Source: Fragum whitleyi (taxonomy: Eukaryota; Mollusca; Bivalvia; Cardiida; Cardiidae). Taken from it: a stretch of 64,000 nt of DNA. The DNA lies in assembly GCA_948146395.1 (NCBI GenBank), contig OX411547.1, forward strand, positions 29,554,614 to 29,618,613, given 5' to 3'. The position numbers and the translations under genes are program-made. The notes below the pieces were generated by a model, which was not told the origin of the DNA, made no database searches, and worked only from the letters and a program-made list of their open reading frames with translations. How positions within the stretch are numbered: the first letter of the stretch is position 1; each line of letters opens with the position of its first letter. Positions 50,701 through 63,600 of this stretch are shown here, piece after piece.

Positions 50701-53700
50701 ATGGTATAGAAGGCTATACAGTCATTTTATTGAAACGGTGACATGGGTTAGTCAAATATAACTTAATACCTAACCATAATAATTCTCGAGTATTTGTATT
50801 ATGAATTTATTTGTATTATTGTTATTTTTGTTATATCAGATGTAATTCAAGACGTAGCGAATACATACAAATTACAGCGATATACAGTTGATTTTTAATA
50901 AAGAAAAATGAAATCTTGTGGTCAGCTTTTGAGGCTGTGCGTGACAATTTCACACGTGCGTGATGCATTGACTTTAAGAAGCCTAGGCATTTAGAAAATG
51001 AAAGCGCTACAGTCTCCCAATATTCAATCATAGGATCACAGGTTCAATCCTCGGCGCCGAGGAAGTTGCAAGAACTGACACTCGCAGGCTCATTTGAAAT
51101 GCATGGTATCTTGATAAACATGTTTACAAAATATAGTCGATCTTACCAAATCGACCATCTCTATTAAGCGACCGTCGCTACTTAAGCGACCATTTTCAAA
51201 AGTCCCTTTGGAAAAAGAGGAATCTCTTAGAAAAATACTTTTTTGTCATTTACTTTACTTTTAATGAATCATACAATGTTAAAACCCATTTGAATCGTCT
51301 CATCGAGACGATTCTTAGGAATTCTTACGTAATGGTAGTCATTCTGCATTTTGCTTGTTTTAAGCGAACATTTTCTAATGGTTTACATTTTCATGGTTTC
51401 ATGAGCGGTCGCTTCAGGTATTGGACCCGTAATAGTTCCGCAACATTTCGGACCACATATTCTTTCACAATGTTAACCGAGGTTTCCTAATGAAAATCAT
51501 TAGGAAACCTCGGTTAACACCGTTCAAGTTCATTACCCCTGATACATTTCAAAACTATTACGGTTCCACTACCTTAAAAGAGGATTAATTGTAACGTATT
51601 TTAACACCCCCACCGCCGAAAACTGCCACAATCCAAGCTTTCTCACAATATTTAAAATTGAAATACCTGTGACCCGTCAGGCGAAAGGTGACATCTTGGA
51701 AGCTTGCCGCGCAGACTGACCCGGATTTACATTGTGCACTTTATTAATATTTTCTGAATCTAGAATAAGAATTTTACCGTCCTATGTAAGCTTTTTTGAA
51801 AATGACCTTCTTTTGACCTCTTTAAGGTCAAATTTCTTTTTCGAAATTTTTATCCGAGACCGGGCCCATATTCGTGTGACGGGTCACATATCTAATGTTG
51901 TCCCAGGGCGCAGAAAATCGTACCTAGCCGAGTTGTTTGTTTTGTTTTGCATGGAGTTTAAAGCCACTTATGTCCTTATTGACGTTATATCGCGACGGCT
52001 GGTGCACCTAAGCATGGTTCCAGGACTGTCGTATATTCACACCGGGACAACCACATTTCGTCCGCGCCACCGGCTACTCATCCAACTAAATCATATATAT
52101 ATAATACGTACTTAGTGTTTTGTATGGAAAAAATATCTAAAGAGGTTGGGAGAATTGATCATTGTCGAGGTTCTGCCGAGACAATTACAATTCTCACAAC
52201 CGAGTTAGATATTTTTTCATACAATATACCTAGATCTAGTACGTATTATATTTATCTTATAACCTCTTTTTGTCTTGTTTTTGTCGATGTTTCTAACTGA
52301 AATGCAAGTTTATGAAATTAACTGCATGATATTATTGTTCTAAAAATAAATTTGTGATATCATAAAAAATATCATACGGGATGTTATCACACGGATATTT
52401 GTATAGTTATAAGATAAAACTTATTATACACTCATTGGTGGGAAACCAGCCTGGGATTCAGACTGGAGTACCTTTCAGACAACGGGCTACCGGCTCTAGA
52501 CTAATCCCATCATAGACTATTAATAAAGCCTAGAATATGCTATTCTGATATTTGATAGAGAGACCTGTCTACACCCGACCCGAAAGCGGGCCAGATATAA
52601 GTTGGTCCCCTGTTTTTATAAGCTTGAAACCAGGTAGATAACCAAGTTGAACTCTTCAGAATTTAAAATGAGATTTTCAATAATGTACATCTATTAGAGC
52701 GACAGCTACTAGTCTATCTGGAAACAAATTACTCGTTTTACAATGACAGTCGTAGCTAAGGGAGCTATTTGACTGAATCAGCAAATTCATTAACAACGAC
52801 TATACGCTCTTTAAAGTAGTGGACGATTGATGGTTCCGCAACATTTCGGAACTCATGAACTTTCACAATGTTGACCGAGTATTCCCTAATAAAAATCATT
52901 TGGAAACATCCGTTAACACTGTATAGGATCATTACCTCCGAAATATTGTGGAACTATTACGGGTCCACTACCTTAATTACACCATTTCAGCCGCCGCGAT
53001 ATGACTGAAAAACTTTTCGCCGTTAAACCCCATTCATACAAACAAAATATTTAATCTAGAGAAATACTGTTTTTTTTAGAAGCATGCGGTATTTCTGAAT
53101 GTTCAAAAATTAATTTACGCAAAGCTATTGTTAAAACTTTCTAAATCTACCTATTATGAAGGAGTGACCTGTATTTAAACTTAGGGTATTGGGTCACTTC
53201 ACAGGATGCCATTTAATCTACGAGTATCGCATTAACAGTCGAAAAGGGGAATTGTTTGAATTTGGGTGAACATGATTAAAAACTATTCATTGTATGTCGC
53301 GGAGAGGAACCAAACATAATTGTGATTTTGTTTTTAGTTTCACACCTCAATGATATGAACAAACGCACTCTTCATATCTTGTAATAATTCAATCTATAGT
53401 TTAAGATAAACTATTAACGATCAAATATCTCACAAATGCTCCCCTAGGAAAGGATTGTTAGAAAAAAGGGTCTTAAACAATGACCGGCATGGAATATTCG
53501 AATGAAATACCAATAAACACAATATCAATAATCCAACACATTTTAAGATTTTTTTGTATAAACAAAAAAAAAATCTTTCAACGAGTAATTTCGATTTAGA
53601 CGACTCGTATATTTTATTGACAGTCATATGCCTCATAAATAAAGGTATTTTGTTGTGTATTTCTAGTCTTATTTCTAGTTTAACTTTTTATATCCCGTTT

Positions 53701-53995
53701 GAGATCAATAGTATCAAAATTGTTTTAAAATCTGCTTACATATATTCATTTCATTTAATTGTTTCATTTAGATTTCATCAAAATTGTCATTATATTTTCT
53801 TTTTTCACAGAAGGCCTCATTGTAAATACTTTTTTCATTCATTTATTTATGTATGACGTTAACTGAATTAGCTATAGATCCACAAGTTTAAGTGAGTGAT
53901 CAAAGGTCAATTTTGTCTATACCTATATAGACAAAATTGACCTTTGATCACTCACTCTAAATTGCGGAACTTTACCTTCTCTAAATAAAGAGTTA

Positions 53996-54058
<63 letters not shown>

Positions 54059-54313
54059 ATTATTATTTTTATTACTATTTTTATTATTATTTTTATTATT
54101 ATTATTATTATGCGTCCACTTCGTTTACAAATGCTACCATGGACCTTACTAAGCACAAATGTAAATCAAAATTGAATATGTAGCTACATTGTTTTCCTTA
54201 TTGTTATAATCTGTGTGTAAATATGTTCTAGTTCATGAGTTGGTGTAATACCTTAATTTGTCAATGTTCAATTAATCTTCACAAGGAGGAAATAAAGAGA
54301 CTGAATGACTGAA

Positions 54314-54388
<75 letters not shown>

Positions 54389-56650
54389 CATTATTTTTAT
54401 TATTTTAATAAATTTACTATCACAAACCTTAAATGTAATAACTGGTTTCTGACGTGACTAGTCACTACATCTTGTGTAAGCTTGCAAAAAGGCTGTGTAG
54501 TCAAAATTGCTTTCAACTAACATTGAAATAGTTAGGTATTTACGATGGCATATTTATGCCAAGAGATATGAGATAGCAGTATCTTGATCTTTTTTAGAAA
54601 AATCACGATAAAATTAAGTTTCCAGGAAATTTTATCTTGACAATAATTATTTTCTTGATAAAATTATTGTGATATTAATATCTGCTATCTCAATTTTTGA
54701 CGATTAATGCCCACTACTGACATCAGGAAAAAGTTAATGCGATAGAAATCCCGACTTGCATAAATAGAAACCCTGTTCGGATGACTTTGTTTTGCTGTAT
54801 GTATATACTGGAAACACGCTCTAAGCCAAATGATAAAAATGAAATAAATTTGAAAGTCATTATCTAAATATAGTCACAGTAAGTGTCGGTTTTTGGTTCA
54901 CGATAGTTTTGTCTTGATGTCAGAAGTGGGCATAGTAGAAGAAAAAATCAAGATACAAGGTACATATATCACGATAGAATTATTTAGAAAATTTTGATAT
55001 ACGAGATAAAAATTCCTGGAAACTTTATCGTACCGTGATATTGTTTAAATAATCATGTTACTGCTATCTATTATCTCGTGGCAGAAACATGCCACCATAG
55101 ATATTAACCCTTTGCTGTTTAATCCCTGCGTTTTACGTGCCTGTGACTTTATGATTGAGAAAACATTGTGAAAAAAGAAGAAATTGCTTCTGATAAGCAA
55201 TTTCTTCTTTTTCCACACTATTTTCTACCCTACTAAATGGTTATTTTTCAAATTAAATCCACTTTAAATTTTCGTCTGCAAAACCTTTGAATTTGGACAG
55301 GTCCAAAATTTTGTAAAACAGGAAAGGGTTAACTGAGCCTGTGTGTGAGATTTCCAACAATGTTAGAAACATAGCAAATACTTAGACCAGCCTGTGCATC
55401 CGCACTGTCTAGTCAGAGTATTTGCAATGCGTTCAGTAGAAAGATTACGCCTCAAAGTACTTGTGCACCATCAGGTAACATTAAATTTCCAGTAGGTGGC
55501 TGTCTACACTGCTCAATGTTGGCACCTCACGCACATTTTAAATTTCTTGAAATATCACACAGGCTCAATTTATATTCATTTTTATTCAGGGAACAAGAGA
55601 CAGGAAATGAGCGATCGTGTAGAGCACATGCGCAAAGTATGCTCGCAGTATCCAATCAGAAGACACCTTACAACTAACATAGGTCACGCCGTTCGATTGT
55701 TCTATGTATCCCAAAAATACAATTTCAGTTACTGCAGAGTTGCCAAAGTTGGCAGTACATTCTGGACACAAGTTTTTCTGACTCTCGCTGATATGACAAA
55801 AGGGAAAAATGCCTTCGATATGCCTAGAGATGAAGCGCACGAGACAATAAAGAATAAAGGTAAATTGATAATGGATTTGGATGATGTAAGAGTTCACACT
55901 ACGACAAGTTTTATGGTTGGAAGAAATCCGTATTCAAGACTATTTTCATCATATATTGACCAGATTTATCTGCCGAATAAATGGTCAACGGCTATGGAAA
56001 TGGTGTCAGAGAAGAAACGTCAACGATGCGGAAGTGACGTCACGTTTGAGGAGTTTTTGAGTTACATTTCTGACACCATACTAAATGGCGAGAAAACCGA
56101 TTTACATTGGACACCGATATTTTCTATTTGTCTACCTTGTCAGACTAATGTGACATTTTTATCTAAACAAGAAACATTTGATGACGATGTAGATTTCATA
56201 CTTAACGAAGTTGGTGTGGATAAAGATATCGTTGAGCAAGTGAACAAAGCATCAGAAACAAGTGCTGTGGCTGATTCTATAAAATCACTCGTCCATACCT
56301 ATGTTACAAAGGGTCATGATGTTAAAAAGGGTTGTATAACAGAGTTAGGATTAGCAATGAAAATATGGGAAGCTTTTAAAATTCAAGGCCATATTCACAA
56401 TGACATGAACTTTCCCACAAAGAAATTCGAACATGTAACTGCAGAAAATATAGAGAAAATGTTAGTGGAAACATTTCTAACTGCAACAAGCAAAAAACCT
56501 GTATCAAAAACAGAACGGAACCAACAGAGACAGGGCTGGAAATTACAATTCTGGAGTGAAATTTCGACAGCGACCATGGCAAAAATTCAGGACGCTTTCT
56601 ATGAAGACTTTTACATTTTTCAGTACGACCTTGATCCAATGTCAATGTAA
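47601..56650 (+). CDS. Carbohydrate sulfotransferase (HNK-1ST/chondroitin 4-O family), complete, 2 exons
   Basis: These Golgi enzymes move sulfate from PAPS to sugars such as GalNAc or GlcA in chondroitin/dermatan or HNK-1-type glycans. Exon 1 47601-47730 and exon 2 55590-56650 join in phase 1 (G|GG) to give 396 aa, a usual length. An in-frame TAG 9 nt upstream of the ATG supports the start. Residues about 15-31 (AWSVMLVLLLVYSVYNV) are a type II signal anchor. PAPS-binding landmarks: 5'-phosphosulfate loop YCRVAKVGSTFW at 91-102 and 3'-phosphate motif MVGRNPYSRLFSSY at 152-165. RHLTTNIGHAVRLFYVSQKY precedes the first loop as in relatives. The acceptor sugar cannot be inferred, and CHST8-14 subgroup assignment needs a tree. 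The intervening intron is 7.9 kb and full of repeats; additional coding exons are not needed by phase. Confidence 0.9.
48196..48641. mobile_element. Family D element, copy 7
   Basis: Left AATTACATCATGAAATTGAC, right TTACGATGTTGTTAACTGTA. Strong central hairpin TAATTTTGTTCATC / TTGAACAAAATTAG between GGGAGGTAAT and CTACCTCCC. Its right end is 4 bp from a family B copy. Confidence 0.85.
48646..48768. mobile_element. Family B hairpin element, copy 3
   Basis: CCCTGCGTTCAGGATGACAA ... CATCCTGAACGCAGGG; centre CACGCATGTGCACATGCAAA. Near-perfect over 123 bp. Confidence 0.85.
48769..49920. other. Sulfotransferase intron, no recognised feature
   Basis: AT-rich intronic DNA. One minus-strand open frame (48548-48991) overlaps the family B copy and has no domain. 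Confidence 0.5.
49921..50052. mobile_element. Family B hairpin element, copy 4
   Basis: CCCTGCGTTCAGGATGACAA, TTTTCAAATTATACCCCGCT / AGCGGGATATAATTTGAAAA, end GATCCTGAACACAGAG. The central loop GTAAGCGCAC is bounded by TTTGCAC/GTGCAAA. Confidence 0.85.
50252..50520. mobile_element. Family D element, copy 8 (right end lost)
   Basis: ACAACAACGTCGTAAAACTG, GTGTGTGGAGCGAGCTTTGA and a right half to GAAATGAGTGTAAATTTTAC; no ACTGTA terminus. A family B copy begins 22 bp later. Confidence 0.6.
50542..50670. mobile_element. Family B hairpin element, copy 5
   Basis: CCCTGCGTTCAGGACCGCAA, TTTTCCAATTATACCCCGCT, then CGGTATTATTGGATAACTGT and CCTTGAACGCAGGG; somewhat more diverged than copy 4. Confidence 0.8.
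51131..51416. mobile_element. Family F MITE, copy 4, right end replaced
   Basis: Left TAGTCGATCTTACCAAATCG, AAGCGACCA blocks, central AATCGTCTCATCGAGACGAT hairpin and GAGCGGTCGCTTCAGGTA. The GCAAGTTTTACTGTA end is missing because a family E copy follows at once. Confidence 0.65.
51416..51576. mobile_element. Family E palindromic element, copy 3
   Basis: TTGGACCCGTAATAGTTCCG ... ACTATTACGGTTCCACTACC. The centre CACAATGTTAACCGAGGTTT / AAACCTCGGTTAACACCGTT is an almost perfect inverted repeat around CCTAATGAAAATCATTAGG. Confidence 0.85.
51668..51889. mobile_element. Family C TIR element, copy 9
   Basis: Left GTGACCCGTCAGGCGAAAGG, right TTCGTGTGACGGGTCAC; good TIRs with a shortened interior (CCGCGCAGACTGACCCGGAT, TTTCTGAATCTAGAATAAGA). 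Confidence 0.75.
51978..52086 (-). mobile_element. SINE core fragment (copy 5)
   Basis: GACGTTATATCGCGACGGCT, GGTGCACCTAAGCATGG and ACACCGGGACAACCACATTT: the central domain, diverged, without head or tail. Confidence 0.55.
52095..52420. mobile_element. Family H element, copy 2 (inverted relative to copy 1)
   Basis: Begins ACGTACTTAGTGTTTTGTAT, hairpin ATTGTCGAGGTTCTGCCGAG / ACAATTACAATTCTC, ends GATGTTATCACACGGATATT, TGTATAGTTATAAG. Same block order as copy 1 read on the other strand, about 30 kb away. Confidence 0.75.
52438..52615. mobile_element. Family G short element, copy 2
   Basis: CATAGACTATTAATAAAGCC, GAATATGCTATTCTGATA, then GAGACCTGTCTACACCCGAC and CCGAAAGCGGGCCAGATATA, ending AAGTTGGTCCC. 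This is the reverse arrangement of 903-1095. Confidence 0.6.
52812..52976. mobile_element. Family E palindromic element, copy 4
   Basis: AAAGTAGTGGACGATTGATG, GTTCCGCAACATTTCGGAAC ... CTATTACGGGTCCACTACCTT. The arms have several mismatches, so this is an older copy. Confidence 0.75.
52983..53045 (+). mobile_element. SINE core fragment (copy 6)
   Basis: TTTCAGCCGCCGCGATATGA and CGCCGTTAAACCCCATTCAT: the last ~60 bp of the SINE central domain, plus orientation. Confidence 0.55.
53046..53890. other. Sulfotransferase intron, no recognised feature
   Basis: AT-rich with T-runs; nothing recognised. Confidence 0.5.
53891..53956. repeat. Perfect 31-bp-arm palindrome
   Basis: 53891-53921 and 53926-53956 are exact reverse complements around CCTA. 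The core GGTCAATTTTGTCTATA resembles the hairpin at 44791-44836. Directly followed by the (ATT)n tract. Confidence 0.9.
53995..54112. repeat. (ATT)n microsatellite 1
   Basis: Long ATT trinucleotide tract with TTTTATTA interruptions at its right end. Confidence 0.95.
54113..54390. mobile_element. Probable non-LTR 3'-end fragment with (ATT)n tail
   Basis: GCGTCCACTTCGTTTACAAA to AGGAGGAAATAAAGAGACTG, then AATGACTGAAT and a pure ATT tract (54315-54388). A short unique segment ending in AATAAA-like sequence and a 3-bp repeat is the typical form of a 5'-truncated LINE tail. No coding part is present. Confidence 0.45.
54544..55099. mobile_element. ~555-bp fold-back element
   Basis: Left CGATGGCATATTTATGCCAA, GAGATAGCAGTATC; right ACTGCTATCTATTATCTCGT, GGCAGAAACATGCCACCAT. 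Inverted blocks continue inward (GATAAAATTAAGTTTCCAGG versus CCTGGAAACTTTATCG; AATGCCCACTACTGACATCA versus TGATGTCAGAAGTGGGCAT). No coding capacity. Confidence 0.75.
55104..55332. mobile_element. TIR element with TTAACCCTTT ends, copy 1
   Basis: Left TTAACCCTTTGCTGTTTAAT, right AAACAGGAAAGGGTTAA. An inner hairpin GAAGAAATTGCTTCTGAT / AAGCAATTTCTTC is at about 55178-55212. It lies between the fold-back element and exon 2 of the sulfotransferase. Confidence 0.7.
55590..56650 (+). CDS. Sulfotransferase exon 2: catalytic domain
   Basis: Acceptor tttttattcag. Encodes NKRQEMSDRVEHMRKVC to the terminal DPMSM, all of the sulfotransferase domain. The frame is also open upstream of the acceptor to 55496, but that part has no family similarity and is taken as intron. 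Confidence 0.93.
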
Positions 56651-56796
56651 GAGTAATTGGTCACCAGATTAGGAGTTCGCGATTGTCAATGTCACTGAGA
56701 GAACTTGTGAGAACAGCCTATCCGGTTGAAAATGAAGATAAACACTCCGAGTAAAGTATAAAGCTTGGCAATTACAAGTCAGAGAACTAGAGTGTT

Positions 56797-56950
56797 AAGG
56801 AGGTAGACCCGTAATAGTTCCGCAGCATTTCGGAACTCGGAAATTTTTCACTATGTTAACCGAGGTTTCGTAATGAAATCATTAGGAAACCTCGGTTAAC
56901 ACTGTACAGTTTATGACTTCCGAAACGGTGTGAAACTATGACGGATTCTG
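56797..56950. mobile_element. Family E palindromic element, copy 5
   Basis: AGGTAGACCCGTAATAGTTC, CACTATGTTAACCGAGGTTT / AAACCTCGGTTAACACTGTA and the end GTGAAACTATGACGG. About 150 bp after the sulfotransferase stop, so it may be in its 3' UTR. Confidence 0.8.
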
Positions 56951-57412
56951 TTCAGTCTGGCCAGACTCTTCAATATGCATTGTGTAGATAGAGAGGGACT
57001 AAACCAGTCGGAAATGCTCTCGGACTTATCCGTAAACTAAAAAGTACCTCAGTACCTCGGATGTGAGTGTAGTAATTCTTTAGGTAGTTCGGTTTCTGGT
57101 GGTACTTAGGTTGTTTTATACGCTTGAAGAAAACCACGCATTGTTAATTCTTTCCCATCGCCTGTAGAGATATTTGGACTTTTTTATGATTTGATAGCAA
57201 AACGCTGTAAAACACTCCATTTTGTTGTCTAATTAGAATATGCTAACTGTTATGTTAAATGAAACGTCATCCTTAGCAAGATTGTTGATAATTGTGACGT
57301 CATGTAAACCAACGTGCAAATGATACGCTTTCATGGCTGCGCCCTTTCTAATTCCCGAGGCATATTCCGTAGAATCGCAGCGGGTTCCAAATTGGGCCTT
57401 AACCTCGCCTCC

Positions 57413-57500
57413 ATCTTCGCAAACCAAGGGTTCTAACTCCACTATGTTCCTTTCGAACGTGAGGAACATAGTGGAGTTAGAACCCTTGGCTTGCGAAGAT
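57413..57500. repeat. 39-bp-arm palindrome
   Basis: 57413-57451 and 57462-57500 are complementary with a single mismatch around a 10-nt loop (TTCGAACGTG region). Core GGGTTCTAACTCCACTATGT. Flanking 57235-57410 contains AATTGTGACGTCATGTAAAC but no recognised family. Confidence 0.85.
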
Positions 57501-58574
57501 GCATCGCCTCATGCGATCAAAGAACTTTTCTTGATACATTGTGTGGCTTTACAGACTGCTCAAAGTTTGTGCCACATGCCAAAGCAAATTGTTTTTAATG
57601 TCGCACACAGGCTGATATGACCCGATGGCGTGTCAGATATTTGTAATTACATTGAATGATCTCGTATTGGGCTTTTATTTTGATGTGCGGTATTTTATTC
57701 TAATTAAAAGACTTAAAACTTTACTGAAAAGAGCACCAAGTAAAACAAAGTCGCTCTCTTTTTTCAGCTAGAAAGACTCGACATAAATATTAAAATCGAT
57801 ATTTTTGAATCAAAAGGAAATAACTTTCCTTAAGTTGTTATCTCAAAAATGCTGGTTTAACTCCCTTGCTTCGGCGTTTCACCAAACGACAATATCATCT
57901 GTGTTGGTAGGTAAACAGCGAACACAGTGTATCAAATTCTTTCAACTAGAAATTATTTTATTACCTTCGGCTCTGGTACTTATGAATATTCATTTCTAAA
58001 AATAATGTGATAATGAAAACAATAAAAGTTACTCCCTTTCATTTTATTTCATTTTTTTATTAATTATATGTATTATATTTTATAAGGAATCATCTCTTTA
58101 ATCGTAGATTCATTGTGCAATGCCCGCTAGGCCCAATGAGTATATCTGAATTTTTACATAGAGTTCATGTATCCATCTTTCTTTCTTCCCTGAAATGTAA
58201 AACAAGTTAAAGTAAGCCGTAATACGACAATGAACATTCTGAGAAGTGCAAAGAGTGTCAACCCTGGTCAGACTTTGAAGCCTGTGAAGCCATATAAGAA
58301 TTGAAGGATTGCATAATTGTTCGGCTCTATGTATTAGATAGAGGCTGCACAGCGAGGTTTACAGAAAATATAAAATTTTCGACGCAGGCGCAGAGGAGGA
58401 AAATCAGGCATCTTTTTGTATAACAACCCGATCGTCGCCGAGCGACCAAAATAACATATCTCTTCAGCCTAAAGTTCATTTAAATAATTTTGGACCCAAC
58501 ATACTGCTCCTGACAAAACAAGAGGCCCAAATCGCTCCACTGGCTAAATAATCTAAAGATTTGAAAGAGAGATA
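57501..58574. other. Intergenic, nothing recognised
   Basis: AT-rich; small open frames only, none with a domain. Confidence 0.5.
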
Positions 58575-58816
58575 TTAACCCTTGTTATGCTGAATAAAAA
58601 AATCTTTGCAAAATTGCAACAAAATCAAAGTGCTCAAAGCACTAGATGCATTGATTATGAGTAGGTAATCATTTTGAAAAGAAAAAAAATATGGATTCAA
58701 AACAGGAAAGACAGGTGGTATAGACAAAGATCAGACTGCACATATGTGCAGGCTGATGTTTGTCTATAGCTCCTGCCAAGGCAGGAATATTCCGGGTTCA
58801 GCATGACAAGGGTTAA
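58575..58816. mobile_element. TIR element with TTAACCCTTGTTATGCTGAA ends, copy 2
   Basis: TTAACCCTTGTTATGCTGAA at 58575-58594 is exactly complementary, bar one position, to TTCAGCATGACAAGGGTTAA at 58797-58816. The inner blocks TATAGACAAAGATCAGACTG / CAGGCTGATGTTTGTCTATA form a hairpin around CACATATGTG. Confidence 0.8.
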
Positions 58817-58959
58817 AAATAGAAGGTAATGGAAGTCATCAACAATCAGAAGGAGTTTTGATTTTTTCTAAATTGATGCTTATTTACAAGCTATCAAACG
58901 TGAACTCATATAACTAATATGTAAAAATACAAGGAAGAAACGATTTATATAACACTTTA

Positions 58960-59800
58960 AAACAATAGGGTAGGAGTGGCCCTAAGCCGCTCACCTGAAT
59001 ACCATTGGTCATGTGGATCTCATCCAAGTAACTTTCTGGCAAAGTTTCATTCACATTTGCCTAATTGATGAAGAGGAGGTATTATTCCAAGAATTTAAAG
59101 TGATAATAATCCTGCCTACCCGTTCATTACTCGGGAGACTCAAGTGACCTTTGGCAGGAGGAGATGTCGTTCAAAGAGTTTGAGCTCCAAATAAGCACCG
59201 CCCTGCCATGCCCATATTAATTGGCCGTTCAAAATTTCGCGAACGAGTTTTAAAAAAGTGTCATCAAAGGAACATTCTGGTAAAGTTTCATCGAAATCGG
59301 CCGATGATTCGAGAGGAGATCAAAGATCTCGGGCTCAAAATAAGCCCCTTCCTGCCACGCACATATTTATGGACCAATGTAAACTTCGCGAACAGTTTTT
59401 GAAAACGGTCATCCAAGGAACATTCTGGTCAAGTTTCATGAAAAAAAAACGGCCCAGTGGTTCAGGAGTAGATTTCATTAAAAGATGTTCGGCTCCAAAT
59501 TAGCCCGGCCTTTCCACTTCCATATTCATTATCCTATCAAAATTTCGTGAACAATTTTTGAAAAGCGTCACCCAAGAAATATTTTGGTATAGTTCCATTG
59601 AAATCGACCAATGATTCAGGAGGAGAATGTTGTTCAAAGATTTCGGGCTCAAAATAAACCCCACCCTGAGACGCACAATTTCATGGCCAAGTCAAAATTT
59701 AGCAAACAACCTTTAAAAATGGCCACAAAAGGAACATTCCGGTACAGTTTCATTAAAATCGGCACCGTGGTTCAGGAGGAGTTGGCGTTCAAAGAATAAC
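58960..59800. repeat. Family K tandem-unit repeat, copy 2
   Basis: Units with CCTGCCACGC, AAAATTTCGCGAAC, GGAACATTCTGGTAAAGTTT and GTTCAGGAGGAG recur about five times. Opening block CTCATCCAAGTAACTTTCTG parallels copy 1 at 2615. Open frames at 59208-59503 and 59611-59799 are repeat-derived. Confidence 0.75.
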
Positions 59801-60032
59801 ACTTTTAGGATTTGACTCTGGCTCTTGAAATGTATGCTGGAATTTAATATCAGTTCATAGATAATATACCAATCTGATGAATACCTGTTTGATAAATGCA
59901 GTGTTGTTTGTTTGTTTTATGAATGTTCTTGGTGACAATCCTATAACTGGATTTTGTAACCCAAATAAAGGAATTTGAACTTTAAGCATTTGGGAAAGTA
60001 TTCTTCCATATACGTGTACACTGTATACGTAC

Positions 60033-62686
<2,654 letters not shown>

Positions 62687-62861
62687 CTAATTAGACAATA
62701 AAATTTGAGCTCTATGATACACATACGAAAGAAATGAGTTTATTGAAATAAACAATAAATCGATTGAGATCTTTTACTGGATGAGCGAAAATTTCGTTTA
62801 GAGGAAAAAAATTGGAGTTTATTAAGACATACTATATATTTATTATGTTACCGAAACTATT

Positions 62862-63195
62862 ACAGTAAACAACATCGTGAAATTGACAAGCTGAATGTTT
62901 TTAAAGTGATTTTCGAAAGAAATGGAATAAATGGAGTAAGAGAAATTCGAATGAAATAAACGGGAGGCGATCCGATGTCGATAATTTCTTCCAATTTGCG
63001 ATATTTTAACCTCCTTTTTTTTAAATCTACGTACTTCGGTGTTTAATTGTCTTCACTGACCAAAAAAGCCATTTTAAAACTCCCACAAGCAAATAAAAAT
63101 CATGAAAATATTGATTGATTTGAATGAAATGACGATCGTTTTAAAAGATTTTAAAGTGTTTTAGATAATTCTGGAGCGTTTTAATGGTTTTAAAC
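62862..63195. mobile_element. Family D element, copy 9 (right part lost)
   Basis: Left TACAGTAAACAACATCGTGA; degenerate hairpin centre (GGGAGGCGATCCGATGTCGA / TTGCGATATTTTAACCTCC) and TGGAGCGTTTTAATGGTTTT. No right terminus. Confidence 0.65.
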
Positions 63196-63600
63196 ATAGT
63201 TTATTTGTTTAACACGTACAAGTCATTTACAACATATGATACAATGACAACAATAAATATTAATTAACATGTAACAAATGGATTAGAACGCAAGCTCGCG
63301 CTTATAAAGTTCTTCTCCAGCTTCCGGACAACATTTTACTGTCTAATTCATATTGACTGATACGATGCATTTGTTTAAAAAGAGAACTAATTATTAACTG
63401 TGTTGGAATATTTTGAAATAAGACAACAAAAAAGAAATGATGTGGTGTGGATGATTGTTTTTATTGATATTTTAATTAAAACAGTGTTGAAAGGCTATAT
63501 TAGTAAACATCGCCCACCAAAGATTTGCTCTTCGTTAACTGTGCCTTTGTATAATTTCTGCCTTTGTCATTTTCTTGTACATTAAATATTTTTAAAGGCA

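Noticed and set aside
51000..51066. Second tRNA-like stretch (AGGTTCAATCCTCGGCGCC) on plus
   Set aside because: Only a B-box-like motif is convincing; no matching A-box or cloverleaf.
53891..53956. microRNA precursor
   Set aside because: Perfect 31-bp arms with a tiny loop and a related copy elsewhere look like a transposon-derived fold-back, not a conserved microRNA hairpin with bulges.
53923..54156. Ile-rich minus-strand frame
   Set aside because: Translation of the ATT microsatellite.
55496..55589. Upstream extension of the sulfotransferase catalytic frame as an alternative start
   Set aside because: The extension has no signal anchor and lies before a good acceptor; exon 1 at 47601 supplies the expected type II anchor in the right phase.
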